Below are positions 38,592 through 48,509 of a DNA stretch of 64,000 bases, one piece after another (the first letter of the stretch is position 1; every line of letters starts with the position of its first letter). The DNA is taken from positions 310,001-374,000 of the forward strand of contig NZ_CP015193.1 in NCBI RefSeq assembly GCF_002214605.1, in the 5' to 3' direction. The stretch comes from Thermococcus chitonophagus. GTDB taxonomy: Archaea > Methanobacteriota_B > Thermococci > Thermococcales > Thermococcaceae. The position numbers and the translations under genes were made by a program. The notes below the pieces were generated by a model. The model was not told where the DNA came from. It saw only the letters and a program-made list of their open reading frames with translations, and did not search any database.

Positions 38592-39185
38592 TTATGTAGT
38601 TACGAATTCTTCTTTCATCCCCTCCTTTGTTATTGTAACCACTTGAACTTTTTTGCTCCCTGTATAAACGTCCCTTCTTCCGGCAGCTCTTACGGCCTTA
38701 ATTGCCAGCTCCTTTGCTCTTTCTATGCTGAGGTTCTTTCTGTACCCATCCTCTAGAACCGCTATTGCGAAGGGTGTTCCGGAGCCTGTTGCCGTATAAT
38801 CGTCAAATATTAATCCTCCAAATGGGTCAAGGTTTGCTATGGTCGGTTCATCCACATAGCCACCTATGATTATCTGAACTAAGTAAGGGAACCATTTGTG
38901 CTCATTCAGTAAGTTACTTAGTAAGTTGGCCATTGCCTTTGTCGTCATAGGTCTACCCCATGTAAAGTAGTAGTACCTTGCTTCTGCTTCCAAAATTCTT
39001 GCGAGCATTTGGACGTCTCCAACGCTTCCAGCTGTTGTGATTGCTATCTTATCGGTTATTGGGATTATCTTCCTAATGTTTAGGGTTTCAACCATGTGGT
39101 CGAGGGAAGCTTGAGTATCAGCGGCGAGTACGACTCCATCCTTAACTTTAATCCCCACGGTAGTTGTTCCTGTTTTCTTCTCCAC
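38592..39185 (-). CDS. psmB: 20S proteasome beta subunit
   Basis: A 197-residue Ntn hydrolase. The short propeptide MEKKTG is followed by [21 protein letters not shown], so the processed N-terminal Thr is residue 7. Conserved Asp/Lys of the catalytic centre (VLAADTQ; LNIRKI) and the GSGTPFA loop are present. It forms the inner rings of the 20S core with alpha subunits encoded elsewhere; Pyrococcus usually has two beta genes, and which one this is cannot be said with certainty. GTG 39185 six bases after GGAGGTG is preferred over the GTG at 39194, which lies inside the ribosome site. Divergent from tldD. Confidence 0.93.
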   Translation of the reverse strand: MEKKTGTTTVGIKVKDGVVLAADTQASLDHMVETLNIRKIIPITDKIAITTAGSVGDVQMLARILEAEARYYYFTWGRPMTTKAMANLLSNLLNEHKWFPYLVQIIIGGYVDEPTIANLDPFGGLIFDDYTATGSGTPFAIAVLEDGYRKNLSIERAKELAIKAVRAAGRRDVYTGSKKVQVVTITKEGMKEEFVTT

Positions 39186-39260
39186 TATACACACCTCCTA
39201 CTTTCATGTGTCTCCCTTAGATTTTTAACATATTTGGTGAGTGGTGTGGTGGGGTAGGAG

Positions 39261-40628
39261 ATGGAAATTGAAAAAATGCTGAGGCTTATCCAGGAATACT
39301 CGGAGAAATATGGAGCAAAGTTCATAGATGTGAGAATTGAGGAAACACAGTTCGTAAGCATTGCAGTTGAAAACGGTAAAGTTGAAGAATTCGAAGCTAA
39401 TCAGGATTTTAGCATAGGGGTGAGGGCTTTAATAAATGGGTGGGGATTTTCCTCGACTACAGATGCTAGAAACTTTGAGGAAACGTTGAAAGTTGCAATA
39501 AAGCTTGCCAAGGTATCGAGAGCTGATACTTCTGTTTATACTGCTGATCCTGTTCACGATAGCGTTAGAATTAAAGAAAAAATTCCAATAAGTGATGTAA
39601 GTCTCGAGGAGAAGCTGGAATTCTCCCTTTCAGTTAACAAGATGCTTGAGGAAGAGAATATAAAAACGAGAAAGACCTTTTATTCTGACTCAATCGTTAG
39701 GAAGGTGTATCTGAGCTCTGAGGGTAGCCTCATAGAAACAGTAACTCCTAGAGTCATGGTGGGTATTTCCGTTATTGCCAAATCCAATGGCATTATGCAG
39801 AATTACTGGAAGTACTTTGGAGGGACCCAGGGCTGGGAACTTATTAATTCTGTAGATTTTGGATACTGGACTGACAGGGTAGTCAAGAAAGCGAGGGAGT
39901 TACTATCTGCGAAGTCGCCACCCTCTGGTAAGTTGCCCGTAATAATGGATCCAGAACTGACAGGTGTTTTTATACACGAAGCACTTGGGCATGCTGTGGA
40001 AGCTGATTCTGTGAAAAGCGGGGAAAGCATACTTGCCGGAATGCTGGGGAAAAAGATTGCCGTAGATACTCTAACAGTTATAGATGATCCAACGATACCC
40101 GGAAAGTTTGGGAGCTATGTGTATGACGATGAAGGTATCAGAGGAAGGAAAGTTGAGATAATAAAAGATGGAGTGCTCATGAACTACCTCAATGATAGGG
40201 AAACATCCGCAGTTTTGGGTCTCGAGCCCAATGGTCACGGGCGGGCCCAGAATGCAAGCCATGTTCCTCTGGTAAGGATGTCAAACACATACGTCGCTCC
40301 TTCTGACTGGACGTTTGAGGAAATGTTAGAAGAGGTTAAATTTGGAGTTTATATGATAGGAGACAAGGGGGGACAGGTGGATATAACGAATGGAAGTTTT
40401 ATGTTTGGTGCCAAGGAAGGATATATTATCAGGAACGGTGAAATTGTGGAGATGGTGAGGGATGTTGCCCTGTCAGGAAGTATACTCGAGACTCTAAAGG
40501 CGATTAAGGCTATTGGAAATGACCTTAGGGTTGAGTTTCCAGGCTTCTGTGGAAAGGGGCAATGGGTTCCAGTAGATGACGGAGGGCCTCATGTTTTAAC
40601 GGAGGCAGTTGTGGGGGGTCTAGAATGA
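39261..40628 (+). CDS. tldD: TldD family metallopeptidase
   Basis: A 455-residue peptidase U62 family protein. The HEALGHAVEAD motif at about residues 236-246 provides the zinc site of TldD, the catalytic partner of the TldD/TldE heterodimer, which degrades unfolded peptides through a narrow tunnel. The N-terminal domain has the typical DVRIEETQFVSIAVENGKVEEFE start. The next gene overlaps by ATGA and encodes TldE. ATG 39261 follows GGTAGGAG. Confidence 0.92.
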   Translation: MEIEKMLRLIQEYSEKYGAKFIDVRIEETQFVSIAVENGKVEEFEANQDFSIGVRALINGWGFSSTTDARNFEETLKVAIKLAKVSRADTSVYTADPVHDSVRIKEKIPISDVSLEEKLEFSLSVNKMLEEENIKTRKTFYSDSIVRKVYLSSEGSLIETVTPRVMVGISVIAKSNGIMQNYWKYFGGTQGWELINSVDFGYWTDRVVKKARELLSAKSPPSGKLPVIMDPELTGVFIHEALGHAVEADSVKSGESILAGMLGKKIAVDTLTVIDDPTIPGKFGSYVYDDEGIRGRKVEIIKDGVLMNYLNDRETSAVLGLEPNGHGRAQNASHVPLVRMSNTYVAPSDWTFEEMLEEVKFGVYMIGDKGGQVDITNGSFMFGAKEGYIIRNGEIVEMVRDVALSGSILETLKAIKAIGNDLRVEFPGFCGKGQWVPVDDGGPHVLTEAVVGGLE

Positions 40629-41890
40629 TTGACAAACTGGTTGAGATTCTTGAAAGGATGAACTTTGAATGGGAGATCTATTGGTCGAAATCCAAGGTGT
40701 CGTCAATAAAGCTCAGAAAAACTAGGGATATTGAAGTTGAACGGGCCACTTACAGAACAATTGGAGGAGTTGGGGTTAGGATTAGAGTCGATGGTTATGT
40801 GGGCTTCTCCTACATGAGTGGGTTTAGCGATAAACTGGAAAAACTCGAGAGTTTAGTGAAGAGGGCCTATAAGATAGCAAAGCTGGGGAGGAGTGAGCAT
40901 CCGGGTTTTCCCACACCCAAGCGATATCCAAATGTGAGTGGGCTCTATGATAGTAGAATAGAGGAGTTAACGGTTGATACTCTAATCTCCTGGGGGACTG
41001 CTCTTTTAGACGCTCCTCAGAATGGAGAGGCGTCTATAGGCTTTGAAGTTCGAGAAAGAGAGGTTTTGAATTCAAACGGCGTTGAGGCTCGGGATAAGTC
41101 GACGGAATTTGCTATATCCCTCTACGTTTATGAAAAGGGAAGGGGAACTGGGAGTCATTTTGGAGTATATAGGAGCCTTCCTGATGTTGATAGAGAGATA
41201 GAGGGGATTAAGGAAAAGGCCTTATGGGAGTTCGAACTTAGTTCGAAAGCAAAGAAAATTGATAACTTTACGGGGGAGGTTGTTATAGAACCAAAAGCTT
41301 TAGTGTCTATCCTATCCGTTTTCCTGCCAAATGTTTCGGCTAAAAACGTGTACCTTGGCAAGAGCAGATTTTCGAAGACTGGAGAAGAAGTTGCATCTGA
41401 AATTTTCACGTTGGTGGATGATCCAACGGTTGATGGAGGGCCTGGAAGTTACGCTTTTGATGGGGAGGGAAACCCTGGGAAGAGAAAGGCTGTAATAGAC
41501 AAGGGTGTTTTAAAATCCTTCCTGGCGGATGAAAAATATGGGAGATTATTGGGTATTGAGGGAGGCAACGCCTCTAGATCGTATAGTTCTCCTCCAGAAA
41601 TAGCCTCCTCTAATATAATAGTGCCCCCAGGAGACTCGAAAATTGAGGAGGGTGTTTTTATTAGGAGTGTATATGGTGAGCACACGGCTAACTCGATTAC
41701 GGGAGACTTCTCTTTAAACATTGAGCTCGGTTATATCCTTAAAGGTAGGGATGTTGTTCCGTTCAAGGGTAATATGTTGTCGGGAAATGTATTCGAAATG
41801 TTAAGGAACATATGTGAAGTTGGTAAAGATGTTGAGACTATAGGTGGATTCATGGCACCAAAAGTTGTCACATATTCAAAGATAGTGTAA
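40625..41890 (+). CDS. tldE: TldE/PmbA family protein
   Basis: A 421-residue partner of TldD. It shares the U62 fold (EVERATYRTIGGVGVRIRVDGYVGFSY; GEHTANSITGDFSLNIELGY) but lacks the HExxxH zinc motif, as normal for TldE/PmbA. It overlaps tldD by four bases, giving coupled synthesis of the heterodimer. Confidence 0.9.
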   Translation: MIDKLVEILERMNFEWEIYWSKSKVSSIKLRKTRDIEVERATYRTIGGVGVRIRVDGYVGFSYMSGFSDKLEKLESLVKRAYKIAKLGRSEHPGFPTPKRYPNVSGLYDSRIEELTVDTLISWGTALLDAPQNGEASIGFEVREREVLNSNGVEARDKSTEFAISLYVYEKGRGTGSHFGVYRSLPDVDREIEGIKEKALWEFELSSKAKKIDNFTGEVVIEPKALVSILSVFLPNVSAKNVYLGKSRFSKTGEEVASEIFTLVDDPTVDGGPGSYAFDGEGNPGKRKAVIDKGVLKSFLADEKYGRLLGIEGGNASRSYSSPPEIASSNIIVPPGDSKIEEGVFIRSVYGEHTANSITGDFSLNIELGYILKGRDVVPFKGNMLSGNVFEMLRNICEVGKDVETIGGFMAPKVVTYSKIV

Positions 41891-41969
41891 GGCTCTAGAG
41901 GATGAGAGCATGAATACGCGCTAAAGCTTAAAAGTATTAGGCGCTAATGTATTCTGGAGGTACGCAGTC

Positions 41970-42584
41970 ATGGACTTCGAAGAATTTTTATCAACTTTCA
42001 AGCTCGGTGAAACAGTCTTAGTTGAATATTCGGCATACTCAAGGCCCGAGATACTTTTCTATGACATTGTCACATATTCAAAATTACCAATAGTCGTAGA
42101 TGACATAATGGACACTTTGCGTGAGTATTACATAAGACTTGAGTTAAGTGGAATTGACGTTGGCAGGTTGGAGAGTCTTAAAGTTATAAAAACAGGTGGG
42201 TCTAGGAGCATTGGTAACGTCCTAGGGAAGCTAGAACTGGGAAAATATATAATGAACATTGGTGAATATACAAAAATAATGGAAAAGGCAGGAGAACCTC
42301 CATTTACTAATCCTGTTCTTGGAATTCACAAGTTGATATTCCTTGGAAATATGTTAGAAAATATGAAGCTATTAAAGATGTTATCTGATTATGTGGGCAA
42401 TGAAAGTAGAGTGGCATTTTACTTCCTCAACAGAGATGCGACAGAAAAATTCTCTCCTGCGATTCTTGCAATGATGGAAGAAATATCTACGTCGGTGGTT
42501 CTCCTGGAAGGTGAAACTATAATAGTGAAAAAAGCAATAGATGAAGATTTGCTTGGGGAGAAAATTCCTCTACTGAAGCCTTGA
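41970..42584 (+). CDS. DUF257 family protein
   Basis: A 204-residue soluble protein I recognise as DUF257, a family seen mainly in Thermococcales with several copies per genome. It reads as an alpha/beta fold (FKLGETVLVEYSAYSRPEILFYDIV; LPIVVDDIMDTLREYY) resembling a RecA-like ATPase core without an intact P-loop. Function unknown. ATG 41970 has GGAGGTACGCAGTC upstream, and a TATA-like GCTTAAAAGT lies at about 41925-41935. Convergent with the ECF gene (15 bp overlap). Confidence 0.75.
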   Translation: MDFEEFLSTFKLGETVLVEYSAYSRPEILFYDIVTYSKLPIVVDDIMDTLREYYIRLELSGIDVGRLESLKVIKTGGSRSIGNVLGKLELGKYIMNIGEYTKIMEKAGEPPFTNPVLGIHKLIFLGNMLENMKLLKMLSDYVGNESRVAFYFLNRDATEKFSPAILAMMEEISTSVVLLEGETIIVKKAIDEDLLGEKIPLLKP

Positions 42585-43142
42585 AGCCTTTCTAGCTATG
42601 GGTAGTGCAACGAAGATATCTACGGCAGTTTGAATAGTGTTTGGTAGGGCTATTGCGAGCCAGAAGGGTGTTTTTGTCATCTCCTCTACTATTTTGATGA
42701 CTTCAGTTCTTGAGGTTATATTATATCCCATCATCTTCAGGTAGAGTGGCAGAGCGAAGTAATAATTGAGGACTATCATCAGTATATCTCTTATTATAGC
42801 CGAAATTAGGAAGGCCATAGTTATGTAGAGGAGTCCCTTATCCTTAACAAGGTATTCGGTAACTTTTAGTCCGAGGATTACCGAGAGCGTTGCAAAGAAC
42901 TTCATAATCGGTCCTATCCCCATTGTGTGAGGGCCCGAGATTATAAACAAGCCTATTGTCATCACGATAAGGCCAAAGACTGATGCTTGAAATCCTAAGA
43001 TAAAGTACAGTGTGATTATTGGAACTGCAACTAGATCTATGCTCATGCCCCAAGGAGTCCTTACCTTCAAGGGGAGCACCTGTAGGATTAAACTCAGCGC
43101 TGCCATTAGTGCTGAGAAGGCAATGACTTTAGCGTTCCTCAT
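42570..43142 (-). CDS. ECF transporter S component-like membrane protein
   Basis: A 190-residue protein with about five to six membrane helices. The start MRNAKVIAFSALMAALSLILQVLPLKVRTPWGMSIDLVAVP closely resembles substrate-binding S components of energy-coupling factor vitamin transporters, with the AxxxA-type helix that meets EcfT. The vitamin cannot be identified. ATG 43142 (GGGTGATAAA upstream; TATA TTTAAATAC at about 43173-43181) is preferred over the longer frame from 43217. No EcfA/T genes adjoin, so it would be a solitary S component of a shared system. Divergent from sufS. Confidence 0.75.
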   Translation of the reverse strand: MRNAKVIAFSALMAALSLILQVLPLKVRTPWGMSIDLVAVPIITLYFILGFQASVFGLIVMTIGLFIISGPHTMGIGPIMKFFATLSVILGLKVTEYLVKDKGLLYITMAFLISAIIRDILMIVLNYYFALPLYLKMMGYNITSRTEVIKIVEEMTKTPFWLAIALPNTIQTAVDIFVALPIARKASRLQ

Positions 43143-43270
43143 TTTATCACCCAAAGTCCAGATTCTGAAACAAGTATTTAAATTATACGTTCCATAAATG
43201 TAACATAAAATGGGCAAAATCGTCCAGAAACCCCTATAAGATCCTTGAAAAAGTGTTCATAGGTGGTACC

Positions 43271-44473
43271 ATGAAGATTCCGGATGACGTTAGAAAGGAT
43301 ATTCCCCTCACCCAAGAGGTGATATATTTTGACAATACCGCGACTTCCTTAACTCCTAAGCCCGTAATAGAAGCAATGGATGAGTACTACCTTAAGTACA
43401 GGGCTAACGTTCACAGGGGAGTTCACAGGCTTTCCCAGCTTGCTACACACAAATACGAAGAGAGCAGGAAGGTTGTTGCGGACTTTATAAATGCAAAGTT
43501 TGAGGAGATAGTTTTTACTAAAAATACGAGCGAAAGCTTAAACTTGGTGGCTCTTGGACTGGAGCACATCTTCAAAAGAGGAGATAAGATAGTAACGACC
43601 CCCTATGAGCACCACTCAAACTTACTCCCATGGCAGAGGTTGGCTAGAAAGCTTGGCCTCAAGCTTGAGTTCATAGAAGGTGATGATGAGGGAAATCTCG
43701 ACTTAAGCGATGCGGAGAAGAAAATTAAGGATGCAAAGCTTGTGGCAATTCAGCACGTCTCTAACGCCCTGGGGGTTATCCATGAGGTTGAGGAGTTAGG
43801 TAAGATGGCCAAAGAACAGGGGGCAATCTTTGTCGTGGATGCTGCTCAAAGCGTTGGGCACATGGAGGTTGATGTGAAAAAGCTAAAGGCTGATTTCTTG
43901 GCGTTCTCCGGCCATAAGGGGCCAATGGGGCCCACGGGAATTGGTGTTCTCTACATAAATGAGGAGTTCTTTGACGTGTTTGAGCCTCCCCTCATAGGTG
44001 GCGGGACTATAGAAGATGTCTCCCTTGACGAGTACAAGCTAACTGAGCCTCCTGAGCGTTTTGAGGCAGGGACACCTAACATAGGTGGGGCAATAGGTTT
44101 AGCAGCAGGAATAAGGTATATCGAAAGGATAGGCCTTGACAAGATAGAGAAGCAGGAACACAAGCTAGTTAGGAGGACTACTGAAGGCTTGGATGAGCTT
44201 GAGGTTCCGTGGTATGGCCCAAGAAATTTAAAGAAGCATGCTGGAGTTGTAAGTTTTAACGTTCCACCACTGCATCCGCACGATGTCGCTTCAGTGCTGG
44301 ATGAGCACAAAATAATGGTGAGGAGTGGCCACCACTGTGCTCTTCCTGTAATGAAAAGGCTAAAGATTAACGGAACAGTTAGGGCGTCATTCCACGTTTA
44401 CAACAGCCTTGAGGAAGTTGAAACGTTCCTTGGGGTGATAGAGGATCTTGTGAGAAAGTTAAGGGCTCAGTGA
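43271..44473 (+). CDS. sufS: Cysteine desulfurase (SufS/CsdA-like)
   Basis: A 400-residue PLP enzyme that moves sulfur from cysteine onto an active-site cysteine for Fe-S clusters or other uses. [18 protein letters not shown] near the start, [16 protein letters not shown], the PLP-lysine motif [17 protein letters not shown] (about residues 217-233) and the [12 protein letters not shown] cysteine loop (about 356-367) mark group II SufS-type enzymes. ATG 43271 follows GGTGGTACC; the in-frame GTG at 43253 is less likely. No sufB, sufC or sufD neighbours here. Overlaps the convergent HAD gene by 15 bp. Confidence 0.92.
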   Translation: MKIPDDVRKDIPLTQEVIYFDNTATSLTPKPVIEAMDEYYLKYRANVHRGVHRLSQLATHKYEESRKVVADFINAKFEEIVFTKNTSESLNLVALGLEHIFKRGDKIVTTPYEHHSNLLPWQRLARKLGLKLEFIEGDDEGNLDLSDAEKKIKDAKLVAIQHVSNALGVIHEVEELGKMAKEQGAIFVVDAAQSVGHMEVDVKKLKADFLAFSGHKGPMGPTGIGVLYINEEFFDVFEPPLIGGGTIEDVSLDEYKLTEPPERFEAGTPNIGGAIGLAAGIRYIERIGLDKIEKQEHKLVRRTTEGLDELEVPWYGPRNLKKHAGVVSFNVPPLHPHDVASVLDEHKIMVRSGHHCALPVMKRLKINGTVRASFHVYNSLEEVETFLGVIEDLVRKLRAQ

Positions 44474-45154
44474 ATTTAGAACCTCGAGCAGGCCTTTAAC
44501 GCTTGGAACCTCAAATCCCCTCTCCTCTAGCTTTTTGATTTCTCTTCCTTCGTGATTTATCCATACTGCCCACATTCCGGCGTTTCTTGCTCCTTGATAA
44601 TCTTCGGCGTAGGTGTCTCCTATATGCAGGGCTTCCTCAGGTCTTACGCCAAAGGCTTCAAGGGCTTTCTGAAACATCTCCTTCCTGGGTTTATACGTTA
44701 AAACTTCATCCGCAAAGAAGCTTGCATCTATGAACTCCATGAGCCCAAACTTCTCCAGGAGAAGTCTCGTGTATGATCCTGGCCAGAACATGACATTTCC
44801 AAGGACTGCGGTGTTAATTCCTCTCGCCTTAACCTCCCTGAGTGTTTCCTCCGCTCCATCAAGTACCAGCCTTTCATCAATGGAAAGAACAGCCCTAGCT
44901 CCTGCTCTTCTTACGAGTTCAATGGGTATTCCAAGCTTCTCAGCCAGCATTCTCTGGCTACCTGTTAGAACTTCCCTGGGATCTTCACTTTCCTTTGCTC
45001 TCATCTTCTTCAGGTCATCCCTAACATCTATAACCGCCTGAACGACGTCGGCAACGCACAACCCTGCCAGCTTTGCCAGCTGGAAGGAGAATTCGTCAAG
45101 CATTAAATTAAGGTCGAGAAGTGTATTCCAGACGTCAAACGTTATCAGCTTCAT
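44459..45154 (-). CDS. HAD superfamily hydrolase
   Basis: A 231-residue phosphatase-like protein. Motif [10 protein letters not shown] is at about residues 5-13 (nucleophile Asp 6; the second position has Trp where many have Asp), motif II VLGNV, motif III lysine in TYKPRKEMF, and motif [15 protein letters not shown] (about 178-190). The large helical cap between motifs I and II fits subclass I. The substrate is unknown. It is the last gene in a three-gene minus-strand series with the SLOG-like and site-2 protease genes; it overlaps the SLOG gene by 20 bp. Confidence 0.85.
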   Translation of the reverse strand: MKLITFDVWNTLLDLNLMLDEFSFQLAKLAGLCVADVVQAVIDVRDDLKKMRAKESEDPREVLTGSQRMLAEKLGIPIELVRRAGARAVLSIDERLVLDGAEETLREVKARGINTAVLGNVMFWPGSYTRLLLEKFGLMEFIDASFFADEVLTYKPRKEMFQKALEAFGVRPEEALHIGDTYAEDYQGARNAGMWAVWINHEGREIKKLEERGFEVPSVKGLLEVLNSLSP

Positions 45155-45662
45155 TCCTTCTCCCCCCTATTTCCACTGCAAGTTTTGCTGCCTCCCTGGG
45201 GTCATCTGTGAAAATAATTTTAACTATTTTCTTGTGATCAAAGTAGCCATCTTTTGCCAATTCTTCCAATCTATCGCTTGCATAGCCTGTTCCTGTAACT
45301 ACTATCATGGGAACTCCTAGGTTGTAGGCCATTAGGGCCTCTATCATGGTTCCAACTCCGCCTCCGAGCACAACCAAGACGTCAGCGGACTCTATGAGGA
45401 TGCCACTCCTCTCTACAGGGTTTAGACCCGTCTTTATCCTTATGGTGTTGAACTCATTTCCCTGATCGCTGTAGGGCAAAATCCCTACAACAATCCCTCC
45501 CCTTTTCGTGAACTCCTCGGCGACGATCTTCATTATTCCGCCCCTGCCTCCCGTGAGAATGATTACATCTGTGGGGAGGGCCCTTGCAAATTCTCTCGCC
45601 TTTCTCTCTGCCTCTCCTAGTGGCGTTTGATCGCTTGAGCCAGCTATTGCAACTTGAATCAT
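45135..45662 (-). CDS. TIGR00725/SLOG (LOG-like) Rossmann protein
   Basis: A 175-residue protein of the LOG/SLOG nucleotide-binding superfamily: [16 protein letters not shown] (about residues 35-50), [19 protein letters not shown] (about 95-113). The strict LOG PGGxGTxxE motif is replaced by GGGVGTMIE, so cytokinin-type phosphoribohydrolase activity is uncertain; a nucleotide-binding or lysine-decarboxylase-like annotation is common but unproved. It starts inside the 3' end of the site-2 protease gene (ATGA-type overlap). Confidence 0.8.
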   Translation of the reverse strand: MIQVAIAGSSDQTPLGEAERKAREFARALPTDVIILTGGRGGIMKIVAEEFTKRGGIVVGILPYSDQGNEFNTIRIKTGLNPVERSGILIESADVLVVLGGGVGTMIEALMAYNLGVPMIVVTGTGYASDRLEELAKDGYFDHKKIVKIIFTDDPREAAKLAVEIGGRRNEADNV

Positions 45663-46783
45663 CCTATCAGCCCCCTAATCGAGGGGATGATGTTTATTAT
45701 GAGCAGTATCAGGGAGAGTATAGCAACTGAATAACCTATGGGTCTTCCGATCCTTGGGAACTTCTCCGTTAGTGTGTCCATAAGCATTCTACCACCATCT
45801 AGGGGGTATAGTGGTAGGAGGTTCATTAGGCCTATTCCCACATTGAGAACGTATATCCAGTAGAAAGTGAAGAATAGATCCATCAAAGCCCTCGTGAATC
45901 CTATCTTTGATTTCAAATATTGGGTTGGATATATCCCTATGAACCCTTTTCCCGGTCTCTCTGGATGCTCTCCAAGGGTTATCTTGACGGTCTTAATCTC
46001 CCCGTCTCTTACGATTGTCATCGTTATCGTCTGGTTTGGCCTCGTAGTGTTCATGATCTTGATGAACTCTTCTATGGTCGTGAAGTTCTGACCGTTTATC
46101 CCAATTATAACGTCCCCAGGTTGGAGAACTCCATCGGCGGGACTTCCCTTAATTACTCCATTAACCTCTACTCCGGCCGGCTCAAAGGCCAATCCAATTC
46201 CGTTGATGATTAAAAGAGCTATTAGGGCTACTATTATATTCGCAAGGCTTCCTGCCCCAAAAACCCTAAGTCTACTCCTTAAGGGGGCCTTGTTTAATGC
46301 CTCTTCGTCGGGCTCAACGAAAGCCCCAGGAATTACGAAAAATAGCACAATTCCAACGGACTTCAGGGGAATCTTCTCAGCCCTAGCCACGAATCCGTGG
46401 CTCAACTCGTGCACGACTAAGAGGACAGCCAACGCTATTAGTCCATACACTAGGGGTATCGTAACGCCTGGGATCACGAGCTGGGCCCCAGGGGCTACGG
46501 GTCCCTGTGGATGCAGTATTCTATAAGCCTGCCGGGCCAGATAGTACAGAACAATTCCCATCCCTATGAAGCCAACTACTATTCCAGCATCTCCATATAT
46601 CCTCCAAAACCTCTCATGCCTTCTCCCTATCCTATCTATAAAGTTCAGGAATTTCTTGGTTCTCCATATGATTTGGAAGAGAGATATCTCAACACTCTCG
46701 CTCTCTTTAAACACTGTTACGCCTAGAAGGGTTACAAATGCCCAGAACCCGAGGATTCCTAGTAGAATTTCCACTAGACTCAA
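45659..46783 (-). CDS. Site-2 protease family (M50) membrane metallopeptidase with PDZ
   Basis: A 374-residue intramembrane zinc protease. HELSHG (about residues 125-130) in a membrane helix gives the zinc ligands, a PDZ domain follows (EVNGVIKGSPADGVLQPGDVIIGINGQ, about 205-235), and NLLPLYPLDGGRM (about 321-333) carries the second catalytic element. Such enzymes cleave transmembrane anchors or anti-sigma-like regulators; targets in archaea are unknown. TTG 46783 after GGTGGGAGAGA is the best start. It heads the series with the SLOG and HAD genes. Confidence 0.88.
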   Translation of the reverse strand: MSLVEILLGILGFWAFVTLLGVTVFKESESVEISLFQIIWRTKKFLNFIDRIGRRHERFWRIYGDAGIVVGFIGMGIVLYYLARQAYRILHPQGPVAPGAQLVIPGVTIPLVYGLIALAVLLVVHELSHGFVARAEKIPLKSVGIVLFFVIPGAFVEPDEEALNKAPLRSRLRVFGAGSLANIIVALIALLIINGIGLAFEPAGVEVNGVIKGSPADGVLQPGDVIIGINGQNFTTIEEFIKIMNTTRPNQTITMTIVRDGEIKTVKITLGEHPERPGKGFIGIYPTQYLKSKIGFTRALMDLFFTFYWIYVLNVGIGLMNLLPLYPLDGGRMLMDTLTEKFPRIGRPIGYSVAILSLILLIINIIPSIRGLIG

Positions 46784-46854
46784 TCTCTCCCACCGGGCTT
46801 ATAGTGAGTTTGGCAATTAAAAAGTTTTAAGGGGATGAATTCGAAACCCAAGTG

Positions 46855-47355
46855 ATGATCAGGGAAGTGCACGAATTACTGAACAAGATGTGGGAAGGGA
46901 TTTTTGAGCTTAGGGAGGAGCTTAGACAGGAACTCGAGGATTTTGAAGTCGAAGAGGTTGGTGAGGTTTTCAACGCTTACCTCTACATAGATAGTAGATG
47001 GGAGGAGATGAAGTACCCTCACCCTGCTTTTACCATAAGGCCCGCAGGGGAAGTTGGTGCGACTCCCCAGGGCTTTTACTTTGTCTTCGCATTTCCGAAG
47101 GAGGAAATAACGGAGGATTTTGTAAGGGAATTTATAGAGGGTTTTGGGAGAGCTTTTATATACGGAATGGAGAACTTCCTAGACGACTTCTACAATTACG
47201 AGAGGCCAATTTCTCCGGCCGATGTCTGGAGGAAGATTAGGGAGAGCGATGAGGAAATGATAAATTTCGAGGTCGATTTCTCGTTCGATAAGGAAGAGGT
47301 TAAAAGAGATCTTCTAAAGTTTATTGAGCTTGCGAGGAGGTTTAATTTACTATGA
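46855..47355 (+). CDS. Conserved unknown acidic protein
   Basis: A 166-residue, acidic, soluble protein, mainly helical at both ends with a central beta segment (PHPAFTIRPAGEVGATPQGFYFVFAFP, about 55-81). I do not recognise the family with confidence. TATA-like AAAAGTTTTAAGG at about 46819-46831 places the transcription start close to 46850, so the ATG at 46855 (or GTG 46852) is probably on a leaderless message. It overlaps the m5C methyltransferase gene by four bases, suggesting a link to RNA modification, which is context only. Confidence 0.65.
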   Translation: MIREVHELLNKMWEGIFELREELRQELEDFEVEEVGEVFNAYLYIDSRWEEMKYPHPAFTIRPAGEVGATPQGFYFVFAFPKEEITEDFVREFIEGFGRAFIYGMENFLDDFYNYERPISPADVWRKIRESDEEMINFEVDFSFDKEEVKRDLLKFIELARRFNLL

Positions 47356-48509
47356 CGTACTTGGAGGCATTCCCTCCAGAGTTGCAGGAATATTATAGGC
47401 GATTGTTCGGGGAAGAGGCGGAGGAGCTCATGAGAAAGCTCAGAGAGCCGGTAGAGCACTACTACATAAGGGTCAACACGCTGAAGATAAGCAGGGATAA
47501 GCTGATTGATGAACTCAGGAAGGAGGGACTGAAACCCCGAAGGAGTCCGTATTTGCCCGAGGGGCTTTACTTCATAAGGGAAGGACCCAATTTTCCCGAT
47601 GACTACAATCCGAACCTGCCGACGGTTGTCGTCAATAAGTTTGCGGCCGAAAGCGTTTATCAAGGGGCAATGCTCTATGCACCTGGTGTTTTAAAAGCTG
47701 ATAAGGGGATAAGGGAGGGGGATGAAGTCCAAATTAGGGATCCTAGAGGTCTCCTTGTTGGTATAGGGATAGCTAGGATGGATTACAGGGAGATGGTGGA
47801 GGCAACGAGAGGGTTAGCTGTTGAGGTTACGATGCCGAAGTTTAAGTTGCCCAGCTTGAGTGAGCTTAAGGCCTTTGAGAAGGGCTATTTCTATCCTCAA
47901 AGCCTACCTTCTATGGTCACCGCTAGAGTTCTGGAACCCCAAGAGGAGGATATAATAATTGACATGGCCGCTGCTCCCGGTGGTAAAACAACCCATATTG
48001 CCCAGCTTCTCCAGAATAGGGGTGAAATAATTGCGATTGATAAATCCAAGAATAGACTGAAAAAGATGGAGGAGAACTTGAAAAGATTGGGCGTTAAGAA
48101 CGTCAAGCTAGTGCAGATGGACGCGAGAAACCTTCCGGAGCTGGGAATTAAGGCTGACAAGATACTTCTTGACGCCCCATGCACTGCTTTAGGAGTTAGA
48201 CCTAAGCTCTGGGAGGAGAGGACGCCCAAGCATATAGAGGCCACTGCTAGGTATCAGAGGGCATTCATATGGGCGGCGATCAAGAGTTTAAGGAAGGGAG
48301 GAATTTTGGTTTACTCCACCTGCACGCTCAGCTATGAGGAGAACGAGGGGAATGTCAAGTTCATGCTGAAGAAGGGCATGAGGCTTGAAGAGCAGTCCAT
48401 CTTCATAGGTTCTCCTGGGATAGGGATTGATAGAGTGCAGAGGTTTTATCCCCACAAGCACCTGACCCAGGGCTTCTTTATAGCCAAGCTCAGGAAGGTG
48501 AGCGAGTGA
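47352..48509 (+). CDS. tRNA/rRNA cytosine-C5 methyltransferase (NSUN6-like, with PUA domain)
   Basis: A 385-residue RNA m5C methyltransferase. Residues about 93-170 form a PUA RNA-binding domain (VVVNKFAAESVYQGAMLYAPGVLKADKGIREGDEVQIRDP). The catalytic half has SAM motif I IDMAAAPGGKTTHIAQ, and the two cysteines of the family in DAPCTALGVR and STCTLSYEENE. The PUA arrangement resembles NSUN6, which in Pyrococcus methylates tRNA near the acceptor end; the target here is inferred. It begins four bases inside the upstream gene and ends against the flippase-like gene. Confidence 0.9.
   Translation: MTYLEAFPPELQEYYRRLFGEEAEELMRKLREPVEHYYIRVNTLKISRDKLIDELRKEGLKPRRSPYLPEGLYFIREGPNFPDDYNPNLPTVVVNKFAAESVYQGAMLYAPGVLKADKGIREGDEVQIRDPRGLLVGIGIARMDYREMVEATRGLAVEVTMPKFKLPSLSELKAFEKGYFYPQSLPSMVTARVLEPQEEDIIIDMAAAPGGKTTHIAQLLQNRGEIIAIDKSKNRLKKMEENLKRLGVKNVKLVQMDARNLPELGIKADKILLDAPCTALGVRPKLWEERTPKHIEATARYQRAFIWAAIKSLRKGGILVYSTCTLSYEENEGNVKFMLKKGMRLEEQSIFIGSPGIGIDRVQRFYPHKHLTQGFFIAKLRKVSE

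Noticed and set aside
41891-41969. Possible C/D RNA (GATGAGAGCATGAATACGCGCTAAAG)
   Set aside because: No proper D or D' CTGA box in register, and the AT-rich stretch is better read as a promoter for the DUF257 gene.
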